A stretch of DNA of 64,000 bases from Caulobacter sp. NIBR2454 (lineage in GTDB: Bacteria > Pseudomonadota > Alphaproteobacteria > Caulobacterales > Caulobacteraceae). Every line of letters begins with the position of its first letter. Position 1 is the stretch's first letter. The DNA lies in the NCBI RefSeq assembly GCF_027474405.1, contig NZ_CP114871.1:1869001-1933000 (forward strand), given 5' to 3'. Shown in pieces: positions 45,222-54,443 of this stretch. A model generated the notes under the pieces. That model was not told the origin of the DNA. It searched no databases and worked only from the letters and a program-made list of their open reading frames with translations. A program made the position numbers and the translations under genes.

Positions 45222-46583
45222 CTATTCCGCTGGCGCGATGCCAAACCGTTCGCCGCCCTCTTCATAACGGTCGCCGTCGTAGATCGACTGGTCGAGAATA
45301 CCCTGCTCCTTGGCGACGATAGTCGGGACCAGGGCCTGACCCGCGACATTCACCGCGGTGCGGCCCATGTCGAGGATCGGGTCGATCGCCAACAGCAGAC
45401 CAACGCCTTCCAACGGCAAGCCCAGGGTCGAAAGGGTCAGGGTCAGCATGACGACAGCCCCTGTGAGCCCCGCTGTGGCTGCCGAGCCGATGACCGATAC
45501 GAAGACGATCAGCGCATAGTCCGACAGCGACAGATGCACCCCGTAGAACTGCGCCACGAAGATCGCCGCGACGGCGGGATAGATCGCCGCGCAACCGTCC
45601 ATTTTGGTGGTCGCTCCGAGCGGCACGGCGAACGCGGCGTAGGCGCGTGGAACGCCCAGACGGGTCTCCGTCATCGCTTCCGTGACCGGCAAAGTGCCGA
45701 TTGACGAGCGCGATACAAAGCCCAACTGCACCGCTGGCCAGACACCAGACAGGAACTTCAGCGGATTAAGGCTGTGCGCCAGCAAAAGCGTTGGATAGAC
45801 GACGAACAGGACAAGACCGAGCCCGGCATAGACGGCGATGCTGAAGGAGCCGAGCTGACCCAGGGTCGTCCAGCCATATTGGGCCACCGCATTGCCGAAC
45901 AGCCCGATAGTGCCGATAGGCGTCAAGCGGATCCCCCACCACAGAACCTTGCGCACGATCGCCAGGGCCGATGCGTTGAAGGCCAGGAACGGCCTTGCCG
46001 GCTCCCCGACCTTCAGGGCGGCGACGCCCGCGACCAGCGAGATGACCACGACCTGCAGCACATTGAAGGACAGGCTGGTGGCTGCGGCAGCGTCATTCAG
46101 CTTGGTGGAGGCCTGAAGGCCTAGGATGTTGCTGGGAACAAGGCTGGTCAGGAAGTCGAGCCAGGAACCCGTCGTCGTAGGAGCCTTTGCCTGCGCGGCC
46201 GTTACGGAAGCGTGGAGACCTGGTTGCAGGATGAGGCCGAGGCTTATGCCGATCACCACGGCGATCAGGGCGGTGATGGCGAACCACAGGAGCGTGCGCC
46301 AGACCAGCTGGGCGGCGTTCTGAAGCTCCCGGAGATTGGCGATGCTGGCCACAATGGCCGTGAAGACCAGCGGGGGCACCAAGGCGCGCAGCAATTGGAT
46401 GAAGAGCGCTCCGACCTGACGCAGGGTCTCGGCAAGGGCATGGCCCGCCTGCCCTTCCTCGACGCCGAGGCTGCGCGCCAGCAGCCCGGCCGCCAAGCCG
46501 ATCAGCATGGCGGCGAGCACCTGGAATCCGAAATTGGCCCATAAGGGCTTGTTCTTGATCGGCTGGGGGGCGGCCGTCGTCAT
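45222..46583 (-). CDS. Dicarboxylate/amino acid:cation symporter (DAACS)
   Basis: 453-aa inner-membrane transporter of the GltP/DctA family. The substrate hairpin motif [14 protein letters not shown] and the conserved [19 protein letters not shown] segment are present, as is the late [17 protein letters not shown]. It imports C4-dicarboxylates or glutamate/aspartate using Na+ or H+; which substrate cannot be told. Full length, single gene. Confidence 0.92.
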   Translation of the reverse strand: MTTAAPQPIKNKPLWANFGFQVLAAMLIGLAAGLLARSLGVEEGQAGHALAETLRQVGALFIQLLRALVPPLVFTAIVASIANLRELQNAAQLVWRTLLWFAITALIAVVIGISLGLILQPGLHASVTAAQAKAPTTTGSWLDFLTSLVPSNILGLQASTKLNDAAAATSLSFNVLQVVVISLVAGVAALKVGEPARPFLAFNASALAIVRKVLWWGIRLTPIGTIGLFGNAVAQYGWTTLGQLGSFSIAVYAGLGLVLFVVYPTLLLAHSLNPLKFLSGVWPAVQLGFVSRSSIGTLPVTEAMTETRLGVPRAYAAFAVPLGATTKMDGCAAIYPAVAAIFVAQFYGVHLSLSDYALIVFVSVIGSAATAGLTGAVVMLTLTLSTLGLPLEGVGLLLAIDPILDMGRTAVNVAGQALVPTIVAKEQGILDQSIYDGDRYEEGGERFGIAPAE

Positions 46584-46769
46584 GACCCGGCTCCGCGGGA
46601 AGAAAGTTCGAGCCTAAACCTAGTGTCGGGGTGGGGTTCTGCGATCCTAAGAATTCTGCGGTCGCTTATAGGCGTTTGGTTCGCACAGGCATTGATCGCC
46701 CATCGCTCGAACTTGCGGCAGAGTTTCGCGTTGAACTTCGACAATCAAAAGCCGGGATGGGATCGCCTG

Positions 46770-48083
46770 ATGATAAGCAGACTTGTCGCTGGGGCAGCCA
46801 TTGCTCCAATCGCACTCGTGCTTGCGGCGTGTAGCGGGCCGGCCCTGCCGACGCAGGACACCTATGGCCCCAACCCGCGTCTGCCCGAACCCAGGAAATC
46901 GCTGCTGCCGGTGATCGACATCGCGCCGGCGAAAGGCTGGCCGGAGGGTCAGAAGCCGGTCGCTCCAGCAGGCTTCACCGTCACCGCTTTCGCCGCTGAT
47001 CTGGCGCACCCGCGATGGATCCATGTGCTGCCGAACGGCGACGTGCTGGTGGCGGAGACCAATGGTCCGGCCAAGAAGCCTGACGGACTGCGCGCATGGA
47101 TACAGTCGAAGGTGATGGCCAAGGCCGGCGCCAAGGCGCCGAGCGCCAACCGGATCACCCTGCTGCGAGACCAGGACGGCGACGGAACGCCGGAAGTGCG
47201 AAGCGCCTTCCTGGAAGGACTCAACTCGCCGTTTGGCATGGCTCTGATCGGCGACAGCTTCTATGTGGCCAACACCGACGCCGTCGTCCGCTTCCCGTAT
47301 CAGGCAGGGCAGCTACAGATCACAGCCGCGCCGCAAAAGGTCGCCGACCTGCCTGCTGGGCCGATCAATCACCACTGGACCAAAAGTCTGATCGCGAGCC
47401 GCGACGGCTCCAAGCTCTACGCGACCGTGGGCTCCAACAGCAATGTCGCTGAGAACGGGATGGAGAACGAGGAGCGCCGCGCCGCAATCCTGGAGATCGA
47501 TCCCGCCACCGGCGCGAGCCGTGTCTTCGCCTCCGGACTGCGCAACCCCAATGGGATGGGCTGGCAACCGCAGAGCGGCGCGCTGTGGACCGCCGTCAAC
47601 GAGCGGGACGAGATCGGAAACGATCTGGTGCCTGACTACATGACATCGGTGAAGGATGGCGGCTTCTATGGTTGGCCGTACAGCTACTACGGCCAGACGG
47701 TCGATGCGCGGGTGAAGCCGCCAAGGCCGGACCTTGTCGCTAGTGCGATCAAGCCCGACTTCGCTCTCGGCGCCCACACCGCGTCGCTGGGCCTGACCTT
47801 CTATGAAGGCGCGACATTCCCCGCCCGCTACACCGCCGGAGCGTTCGTAGGCCAACACGGCTCGTGGAACCGCAAGCCCCCCAGCGGCTACAAGGTAGCT
47901 TTCGTGCCCTTCGCCAATGGCATGCCGTCCGGCGCCGCCGAAGACTTCCTGACCGGCTTTCTCAGCCCCAAAGGCGACGCCTGGGGCCGGCCGGTGGGTG
48001 TGGCGGTCGATGGTCGCGGCGCACTTCTGGTGGCCGACGATGTCGGCAACATCATCTGGCGGGTGACTCCGGTCGCTCCCTAG
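46770..48083 (+). CDS. PQQ-type sugar (sorbosone) dehydrogenase-like lipoprotein
   Basis: 437 aa. Lipoprotein signal ALVLAACSG, then a six-bladed propeller of the soluble glucose/sorbosone dehydrogenase family: [91 protein letters not shown] and [17 protein letters not shown]. His and Arg of the PQQ site are in these loops. ATG 46770 is chosen because the signal starts there. No PQQ synthesis genes are in the window. Confidence 0.85.
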   Translation: MISRLVAGAAIAPIALVLAACSGPALPTQDTYGPNPRLPEPRKSLLPVIDIAPAKGWPEGQKPVAPAGFTVTAFAADLAHPRWIHVLPNGDVLVAETNGPAKKPDGLRAWIQSKVMAKAGAKAPSANRITLLRDQDGDGTPEVRSAFLEGLNSPFGMALIGDSFYVANTDAVVRFPYQAGQLQITAAPQKVADLPAGPINHHWTKSLIASRDGSKLYATVGSNSNVAENGMENEERRAAILEIDPATGASRVFASGLRNPNGMGWQPQSGALWTAVNERDEIGNDLVPDYMTSVKDGGFYGWPYSYYGQTVDARVKPPRPDLVASAIKPDFALGAHTASLGLTFYEGATFPARYTAGAFVGQHGSWNRKPPSGYKVAFVPFANGMPSGAAEDFLTGFLSPKGDAWGRPVGVAVDGRGALLVADDVGNIIWRVTPVAP

Positions 48084-48763
48084 TCCACTGCGGGATTGGT
48101 CACCGGCACGAGGGCGCCATTGATAGCCCGCGCCTGGGGCGAGGCCAGGAACAAGATCGCGTCGGCCACAGCCGCCGGCGCGGTCCAGGTCGCAGGATCG
48201 GCGGCTGGCATGTCGGCGCGGTTGCGCGGCGTGTCCATGATCGCGGGGAGGACGGCGTTAACCCGCACCCTGCCCTTCAATTCGGCAGCCAGGCTTTCTG
48301 TCAGTCTCGCGACCGCCGCCTTGGACGCCGCATAGGGTCCCATGCCCGCGCCGGCCACAACGGCCGCCGCCGAACCGACATTGATGATCGCTCCGCCATC
48401 AGACAGACCCGTCGCTGCGGCTCGACTGAGATTGGCGCAGGTTTCCAGGTTGATCGCGAACATCTCGCGCCAACTCTCTGGAGAGCCGTCTGAAATCATT
48501 TCGAAGGTGAAGCCGCCGGCGACATTGACCACAACATCGATGCCGCCTAACGCCGCTTTCGCGCGGTCGAAGGCCGACTGCGCCGCAGCCGGGTCGCCAA
48601 GGTCCACGCCCTCGATCACAGCCACCTCGCCGGAGAACGGCGCAACAGCATCAGCCGCCCCCCTCACGGGAACCGCGACCTTATATCCTGCGGCCAGGAA
48701 CGCCTCCGTCACCGCCCTGCCCAGCCCGCCGCGCGCACCCGTCACGATAACCTTCCGCGCCAT
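48080..48763 (-). CDS. Short-chain dehydrogenase/reductase
   Basis: 227 aa. Cofactor motif [11 protein letters not shown] at the N-terminus, [11 protein letters not shown] in place of NNAG, and catalytic Ser, Tyr, Lys in [24 protein letters not shown] 48763 has AAGGAAG five bases upstream. It ends within the last bases of the convergent dehydrogenase gene. As last gene of the tyrosine-catabolism operon it could act on an aromatic or fatty intermediate; this is unproven. Confidence 0.83.
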   Translation of the reverse strand: MARKVIVTGARGGLGRAVTEAFLAAGYKVAVPVRGAADAVAPFSGEVAVIEGVDLGDPAAAQSAFDRAKAALGGIDVVVNVAGGFTFEMISDGSPESWREMFAINLETCANLSRAAATGLSDGGAIINVGSAAAVVAGAGMGPYAASKAAVARLTESLAAELKGRVRVNAVLPAIMDTPRNRADMPAADPATWTAPAAVADAILFLASPQARAINGALVPVTNPAVD

Positions 48764-48774
48764 GTGGACTTCCT

Positions 48775-49146
48775 TCATTTGGTTCGAATGATCCCGTCCT
48801 CGACCTCGACTGGCCACGGCGTCAGCTTCTGTCCGACGCACGGTCCGCCGATACAGGCGCCGCTGTCGATGTCAAACAACGCCCCATGCCAACTGCAGGC
48901 GATCAGGTCGCCCTGAGGCGTCAGATAGTCATCCAGCTTCTGGGCCAGCGGAAGTCCCGCGTGCGGGCAACGGTCGACATAGCCGAACACCGCCCCGCCC
49001 CGCCGAACCAGGAAGCCGTGGAAGCGGCCGTCACCGATTTCCAACACCAGATTGCACGCCTTGCCGTCAGCGACCAGTTCGAGCGGCCCGAGCCGCACGC
49101 CGGCTGGAGTCGCGTGCAGGCGGCGGAACGCGGTCCCGTCGGTCAA
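48775..49146 (-). CDS. Rieske [2Fe-2S] domain protein
   Basis: 123 aa. The cluster ligands are RCPHAG (Cys, His) and CSWHGALFD (Cys, His). The fold is that of a Rieske ferredoxin for oxygenases or a small regulator of redox. Its start overlaps the hmgA stop by four bases, and the SDR gene follows 11 bases on. Rieske proteins are not part of the standard homogentisate route, so its partner is open. Confidence 0.85.
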   Translation of the reverse strand: MTDGTAFRRLHATPAGVRLGPLELVADGKACNLVLEIGDGRFHGFLVRRGGAVFGYVDRCPHAGLPLAQKLDDYLTPQGDLIACSWHGALFDIDSGACIGGPCVGQKLTPWPVEVEDGIIRTK

Positions 49147-50456
49147 ACGCCCGGCTTTCCCTTGGTGAAGCCATTCCAGCAGTCGTCATAGTCGAGTTGC
49201 ATCAATGGAGTCTCCATCGCGAACCGCGTTGGTCGGATCACCCAGCGACTTTCGAACATGAAGGCCATTGTGTTTTCGATCTTGTGCGGCCGCAGTTCGG
49301 CGACTGTCGCCTTCTCCCAGCTTTCGCGGTCGGGGCCGTGGCCGCTCATGCAGTTGTGGAGGGACGCGCCGCCCGGGGCGAAGCCGCCGGCCTTGGCGTC
49401 ATACGCGCCGTGGATCAGACCCATGAACTCGCTCATCACATTGCGGTGGAACCACGGCGGACGGAACGTGTCCTCCGCGACCATCCAGCGCGGCGGAAAG
49501 ATCACGAAGTCGCAGTTGGCGGTGCCGGCGATCTCAGATGGCGATGTCAGGACGGTGAAGATCGAAGGATCGGGGTGATCATAGCTGACCGTCCCGATCG
49601 TGTTGAACAGCGACAGGTCGTACTTGTAGGGCGCGAGATTGCCGTGCCAGGCGACCACGTCCAGGGGCGAGTGATCCAGCGTCGTGACCCACAGGCCGCC
49701 CTGGAATTTCTGCACCACCTCGCAGGGTGCATCGACATCCTCGAACCAGGCGCTCGGCGTCAGGAAGTCGCGCGAGTTCGCCAAGCCGTTGGAGCCAATC
49801 GGTCCCAGTTCCGGCAGGCGGAAAGGCGCGCCATAGTTTTCGCAGACATAGCCGCGCGCCTCGGCGTCATTCAGTTCCACCCGAAACCGGAGGCCGCGAG
49901 GCACGACGGCGATCTCGCCCGGCGCCACGGATAGACGACCAAGTTCGGTCGCAAGCAACAGCACACCCTGCTGAGGGACGATCAGCAGTTCGCCGTCCGC
50001 GTTAGAGAACACGCGATCGCGCATGGAGCGATTGGCAGCGTACAGGTGAATGCCGATCCCCTGCCCCGTCGCCACGTCGCCATTGCCGCCGTAGGAGACG
50101 AGACCATCGACGAAGTCGGTCGGCTCCGTAGGCATCTCAAGTGGATCCCAACGCATCCGATTGGGGCTGGGCGGGACCTCATCGAATGGACCCGAACGCA
50201 ACAGTTTTCCACCGTCGTAAGGCTTGTACGGCGAATGGCTGGCGGTTGGGCGCAGTCGATAAAGCCAAGACCGCTTGTTCTCATGACGCGGAGCGGTAAA
50301 GGCGCTGCCCGACAGCTGCTCGGCATAAAGGCCGAACGGCGTCTTCTGCGGCGAGTTGCGACCAACCGGCAAAGCGCCAGCCACAGCCTCGAAAGCGAAG
50401 CTGTTGCCAAAGCCCGATCCATACGCCTGCGGCGCTTCGTTACGCCTGTCGTTCAT
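49143..50456 (-). CDS. hmgA: Homogentisate 1,2-dioxygenase
   Basis: 437 aa. Opens the aromatic ring of homogentisate to maleylacetoacetate with Fe(II). Family start [22 protein letters not shown], and the metal ligands in [20 protein letters not shown] (His, Glu, His). [16 protein letters not shown] and [17 protein letters not shown] are typical. Coupled to the Rieske gene and 20 bases behind hppD. The genes for maleylacetoacetate isomerase and fumarylacetoacetase are not in the window. Confidence 0.95.
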   Translation of the reverse strand: MNDRRNEAPQAYGSGFGNSFAFEAVAGALPVGRNSPQKTPFGLYAEQLSGSAFTAPRHENKRSWLYRLRPTASHSPYKPYDGGKLLRSGPFDEVPPSPNRMRWDPLEMPTEPTDFVDGLVSYGGNGDVATGQGIGIHLYAANRSMRDRVFSNADGELLIVPQQGVLLLATELGRLSVAPGEIAVVPRGLRFRVELNDAEARGYVCENYGAPFRLPELGPIGSNGLANSRDFLTPSAWFEDVDAPCEVVQKFQGGLWVTTLDHSPLDVVAWHGNLAPYKYDLSLFNTIGTVSYDHPDPSIFTVLTSPSEIAGTANCDFVIFPPRWMVAEDTFRPPWFHRNVMSEFMGLIHGAYDAKAGGFAPGGASLHNCMSGHGPDRESWEKATVAELRPHKIENTMAFMFESRWVIRPTRFAMETPLMQLDYDDCWNGFTKGKPGV

Positions 50457-50476
50457 GCGCTTGCCCTATCGAGGTC

Positions 50477-51550
50477 TCAGGCGTCCACCTTGATCACGCC
50501 GCGGCGGATTTGATCGAGCTCGATCGACTCAAACAAGGCCTGGAAGTTGCCGTTGCCAAAGCCTTCGTTCCCCTTGCGCTGGATGATCTCGAAGAAGATC
50601 GGGCCGAACAGGTTTTCGGTGAAGATCTGCAGCAGCAGGCCTTCCTCACCCACCGCGCCATCGATGAGGATGCGGTTCTTGCGCAGGCGTTCCAGGTCCT
50701 CGCCGTGGCCAGGCACGCGCTTGTCGACCAGTTCGTAGTAGGTCTCGATGGTATCCTGAAGCTTCACGCCGCGGGCGCGCAGACGTTCGACCGTGTCGTA
50801 GATATTCGCCGTGGTCAGGGCCAGGTGCTGGATGCCCTCGCCGTTGTATTCGCGAATGAACTCTTCGATCTGGGACTTGTCGTCCTGGCTCTCGTTCAGC
50901 GGAATGCGGATCGCCTTGTCGGGGGCGATCATCGCCTGGCTGAACAGGCCGGTCGCCTGACCCTTGATGTCGAAGTACTTCTGCTCTTCGAAGCCGAAAA
51001 TCTGATTGTAGAAGGTCGACCAGGTTCGCATCTGGCCCCGGCGCACATTGTGGGTCAGGTGGTCGAGCAGATCGAGGCCGACGTTGTTGGCGGCTTCGGC
51101 CTCGACAGCGCCCGGGACCTGTTCCCAGGCGTCATAGATCGAGCCTTTGTCGCCATAGCGGTCGATGAGGTAGAGATACGAGCCGCCGATGCCTTCCAGC
51201 ACATAGCTGTCTTCGCCCAACGCGCCGCGCGCCGCGTCGGCCGCCTTGGCTCCACGCGCTATCGCGGTCTCGAAGGCGGTCTTTGCGTCGGCGACACGGA
51301 AGGCCATGCCACTGGCCGACGGGCCGTGATCTGCACGGAAATCAGCGACCTGACCGGACGCCTCCTGGTTCACCAGAAGATTGATCCGCCCTTGCTTATA
51401 GCGAACCAGATCCTTGGTCGGGTGCTTGGAAAACGGAACGAAACCAAGCTGTTCGATCAGAGCCTTCATGGCCGCCGGATCAGGGCTGGTGAACTCGACG
51501 AACTCGAAGCCGTCCAGGCCGAGAGGATTGTCCTGGGTGATCGTGCTCAT
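50477..51550 (-). CDS. hppD: 4-Hydroxyphenylpyruvate dioxygenase
   Basis: 357 aa. Converts 4-hydroxyphenylpyruvate to homogentisate with Fe(II). Iron ligands are His in LDHLTHNVRRG, His in GIQHLALTTANIYD and Glu in FFEIIQRKGN. Full length with both vicinal-oxygen-chelate halves. ATGA overlap with the aminotransferase shows coupled translation. Confidence 0.95.
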   Translation of the reverse strand: MSTITQDNPLGLDGFEFVEFTSPDPAAMKALIEQLGFVPFSKHPTKDLVRYKQGRINLLVNQEASGQVADFRADHGPSASGMAFRVADAKTAFETAIARGAKAADAARGALGEDSYVLEGIGGSYLYLIDRYGDKGSIYDAWEQVPGAVEAEAANNVGLDLLDHLTHNVRRGQMRTWSTFYNQIFGFEEQKYFDIKGQATGLFSQAMIAPDKAIRIPLNESQDDKSQIEEFIREYNGEGIQHLALTTANIYDTVERLRARGVKLQDTIETYYELVDKRVPGHGEDLERLRKNRILIDGAVGEEGLLLQIFTENLFGPIFFEIIQRKGNEGFGNGNFQALFESIELDQIRRGVIKVDA

Positions 51551-52755
51551 GCGAATTCTCCTTCGAGGCAGGCGGCGAAAGCCTGCGCGAAAACCGGAAC
51601 GGTGGCGGCGGTGAGGCCCGCCAAATTGATGCGGCCGGAACCGGCCATATAGACGGCGTAGGCGCTACGCAGGTGCGAGACCTGTGCTGGGCTGACCGGC
51701 AGCAAGGAGAACATCCCGTGCTGGCGGCGCAGGCCATCCAGGCGCGGATCAGCGTCCGCCAGCGCCATGCGGACCGAAGCGATACGCAGGCGCATCTCCT
51801 CAAGTTCGGCGCGCCAGTCGGCGTTTAGGTCCGCGTTTTCCAGTACGATGCGAGCGACGGCGGCGCCGTGATCGGGCGGCATCGACCAGTTGGCGCGGGC
51901 CAGCGCCAAAATGTTGGACCGCACTAGATCAGCGCGATCAGGGTTGCGGTTTACGGCGAACAACGCGCCCGTGCGCTCGCGATAAAGACCAAAGTTCTTA
52001 TCGCAGGAATAGGCGACGAGGGCATCGTCCACCGCGTCGATCACTAGGCGCGCGCCAGCAGCATCGGCTTCCAGCCCCTCGCCCAGACCCTGGTAAGCCA
52101 AGTCAATCAGCGGCAGCAGTCCGCGCGCGGCGACCACGTGGGCCACCGTTTTCCATTGGTCCAGCGTCAGATCCGCGCCGGTGGGGTTATGGCAGCACCC
52201 GTGTAGAATCACGATGTCGCCGGCCTGCGCCTTGTTCAGCGCGGCCAGCATCTCGTCGAAGCGGACACTCTGGGTCGCCGGGTCGAACCAGGGATAGGTC
52301 GCCGTGGTCAGACCCGCGGCCGCGAAGATCGGTGCGTGGTTCGGCCAGCTGGGCGTGCCCAGCCAAATGCGCGCGCCCGGACGTGCGGCGTTGATCAGCT
52401 CACAAGCCAGCCGCAAAGCGCCGGTGCCGCCGGGGGTCTGGACGCCAAACAGAGCTTCCCCATCGGCTGAACCGCCGAAAACAATCGGCTTCAGAGCGTC
52501 CACAAAACCCATATCGCCCTCAGGGCCGAGATAGGATTTGGAGGCCTGGGTCTCCAGCAGGACGCGTTCGGCCGCCTTGACGGCGCGCAGGACCGGGGTG
52601 ACGCCAGCCTCGTCCTTGTAAACGCCAACGCCCAGGTCGATCTTTTGCGGACGCGGATCATTGCGATACAGCGAGATCAGCGACAGCAGCGCATCCGGCG
52701 CTTGCGGGCGCAGGCGATCGAACAGGGCTGCGGGGCCGGTGTTCAGGTCAAGCAT
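51547..52755 (-). CDS. tyrB: Aromatic amino acid aminotransferase
   Basis: 402 aa, class I aspartate/tyrosine aminotransferase. The PLP lysine is in SCDKNFGLYRERTG, with the binding motif CCHNPTGADLT and the start LIxLYRNDPRPQKIDLGVGVYK-like pattern. It converts tyrosine to 4-hydroxyphenylpyruvate, which fits between phhA and hppD. Its ATG overlaps the phhA stop by one base. Confidence 0.92.
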   Translation of the reverse strand: MLDLNTGPAALFDRLRPQAPDALLSLISLYRNDPRPQKIDLGVGVYKDEAGVTPVLRAVKAAERVLLETQASKSYLGPEGDMGFVDALKPIVFGGSADGEALFGVQTPGGTGALRLACELINAARPGARIWLGTPSWPNHAPIFAAAGLTTATYPWFDPATQSVRFDEMLAALNKAQAGDIVILHGCCHNPTGADLTLDQWKTVAHVVAARGLLPLIDLAYQGLGEGLEADAAGARLVIDAVDDALVAYSCDKNFGLYRERTGALFAVNRNPDRADLVRSNILALARANWSMPPDHGAAVARIVLENADLNADWRAELEEMRLRIASVRMALADADPRLDGLRRQHGMFSLLPVSPAQVSHLRSAYAVYMAGSGRINLAGLTAATVPVFAQAFAACLEGEFA

Positions 52756-53627
52756 CAGGAGGCTTTCTGTCTGGCGTAGGCCTGGGTGCCGCGATGCAGA
52801 ACGCGGTCCGTGGGCAAGATCGTTTCGGTGTCGAGGTCCGGCAGGGTCTCAAGTTCGGCGTAGAGAGGCGCGAAATCGGTATCGAGGGTCTGCTGGAGCA
52901 GGTCCTTGAAGCTGTCGATGACGAAGTAGGTCTGCTGGTAGTCGTCGATCCGATACTGGGTCCGCATCACCCGCTGCAGGTCGAACCCAAGGCGGTTGGG
53001 CGACGGATCATCCAGCGCGAAGTGAGACTCGCCGTAGCTGGACACGATGCCCGCGCCATAGAGATGCAGGTCACCCGCTTCGCGGATGAGGCCAAACTCC
53101 ACCGTGTACCAATAGAGCCTGGCCAGCTTGTCCAGGGAACCGAACTTCAGGGAACGCAAACCGCCCTCCCCGTAGGCCTGCATGTAGTCAGCAAAGACCG
53201 GGTTCGCGAGCAGCGGTACGTGACCGAAGACGTCATGGAAGACGTCCGGCTCCTCCAGATAGTCGATCTGGTCGGGTTTGCGGATGAAGTTGCCCGCCAC
53301 GAAGCGACGGTTGGCCATATGTTCGAAAAACACGTCGTCCGGTACGAGTCCGGGCACAGCCACGACCGACCAGCCTGTCAGCTTGCGCAGCCGCTCCGAA
53401 AGCTCTTCGAAGTCAGGAATGCCCGGCTTGGAAAGGCGCAGAACATCCAGACCCTGAAGAAACGCCGGCGTGACCCTGCCGCGCAGCATGCTGGCCTGAC
53501 GCTCAAATAGCTGATCCCACAGGGCATGCTCTTGCACAGTGTAGCGAGACCATTCTTGGGGAATGGTCCAGTCAGCGGCGGCGCCTGACGGCGGCGTCTG
53601 CGGTTTGGAAATCTCGCTCATGATCAC
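52755..53627 (-). CDS. phhA: Phenylalanine 4-monooxygenase
   Basis: 290 aa. Pterin- and iron-dependent hydroxylation of phenylalanine to tyrosine. The ferrous site is in PDVFHDVFGHVPLL (two His) and the Glu in YWYTVEFGLI. The bacterial length (about 270-300) without regulatory ACT domain is normal. First gene of the operon; ATG 53627 or 53621. No carbinolamine dehydratase (phhB) gene is present beside it. Confidence 0.95.
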   Translation of the reverse strand: MIMSEISKPQTPPSGAAADWTIPQEWSRYTVQEHALWDQLFERQASMLRGRVTPAFLQGLDVLRLSKPGIPDFEELSERLRKLTGWSVVAVPGLVPDDVFFEHMANRRFVAGNFIRKPDQIDYLEEPDVFHDVFGHVPLLANPVFADYMQAYGEGGLRSLKFGSLDKLARLYWYTVEFGLIREAGDLHLYGAGIVSSYGESHFALDDPSPNRLGFDLQRVMRTQYRIDDYQQTYFVIDSFKDLLQQTLDTDFAPLYAELETLPDLDTETILPTDRVLHRGTQAYARQKAS

Positions 53628-53654
53628 ATGCTATGCGATCGCGGTGATGAAACG

Positions 53655-53691
53655 CTTTCAGAATGGTAGCGCGGCGGGCATATTCTGAAAG
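53655..53691. promoter_or_regulatory. Inverted repeat in the phhA-lrp promoter gap
   Basis: CTTTCAGAAT (53655-53664) and ATTCTGAAAG (53682-53691) are perfect complements around a 17-base spacer. The half-sites are 27 bases apart centre to centre, near two helical turns and a half. Its place between the divergent phhA operon and the Lrp gene makes it the likely Lrp operator. Confidence 0.65.
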
Positions 53692-53714
53692 GAAATCGCC
53701 CATACGGTGGAAAT

Positions 53715-54185
53715 ATGAAACGTTCTGATCATCTCGATGATGTCGATCGCCGTATCCTCCGCGCCCTGCAGCAGGACGCGGGCCTCAGTCACGCCGCGCT
53801 GGCCGATCAGGTGGGCGCTTCACCCGCCTCGTGCTGGCGACGCATCAAGGCCCTTGAGACGGCGGGCCTTCTCAAGCAGGCCGTGCGACTGGTCGATGCC
53901 GAGAAGGTCGGGCGCGGCGTCAATGTCATGTGCCAGCTGCGGATGAAGTCGCACACGGGTGACGACCGCCAGAAGTTCGAAGCCTTCATCCAGACCCGCG
54001 GTGAGATCATGGAATGTCATTCCATGTCGGGGGAATGGGATTACCTGATGCGTGTCGTCGTGCCCGACGTTTCGGCCTATGAGCGGTTCTTGATGAACGA
54101 TCTGCTGAAGCATCCAGCGGTCGCCACCGCAGCGTCTCACTTTGCGCTCAGCCAGGTGAAATACACGACCGTCGTACCAGTCTGA
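53715..54185 (+). CDS. Lrp/AsnC family transcriptional regulator
   Basis: 156 aa. The winged helix LDDVDRRILRALQQDAGLSH and GASPASCWRRIKALETAGLL is followed by the RAM effector domain (VVPDVSAYERFLMNDLLKHP, then FALSQVKYTTVVPV). Divergent from phhA across the inverted repeat at 53655-53691, so it probably activates or represses the operon in response to phenylalanine or tyrosine, like PhhR-analogues of the AsnC type in alphaproteobacteria. Confidence 0.92.
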   Translation: MKRSDHLDDVDRRILRALQQDAGLSHAALADQVGASPASCWRRIKALETAGLLKQAVRLVDAEKVGRGVNVMCQLRMKSHTGDDRQKFEAFIQTRGEIMECHSMSGEWDYLMRVVVPDVSAYERFLMNDLLKHPAVATAASHFALSQVKYTTVVPV

Positions 54186-54204
54186 CGGTGCGCATACCGG
54201 TGTG

Positions 54205-54225
54205 CATCAAAGCAACACTTTGATG
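54205..54225 (+). terminator. Inverted repeat after the Lrp gene
   Basis: CATCAAAG (54205-54212) and CTTTGATG (54218-54225) pair perfectly with a CAACA loop, 20 bases past the Lrp stop. There is no T-run (AAAAG follows), so it may terminate weakly or be an operator for the receptor gene. Confidence 0.4.
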
Positions 54226-54443
54226 AAAAGCCGCCACGGCGCGCACGATCGGAGCCTGTTGCGCAACATCTGCGCCTCGCACCTGACCTCCCCACCCCAC
54301 CCCTGACAACGGCGCCGTCTGTCCAGGCCGAACGCCGCGCTTCGATTCGTAAGAAATCGGGCGCGGGCCGCGGCCAAAATAGCGGGGGAACGCCGTCACA
54401 CTCTCAAGGGGCAGGCCGCATGCGGCCGTCGGAGGATAGAATA

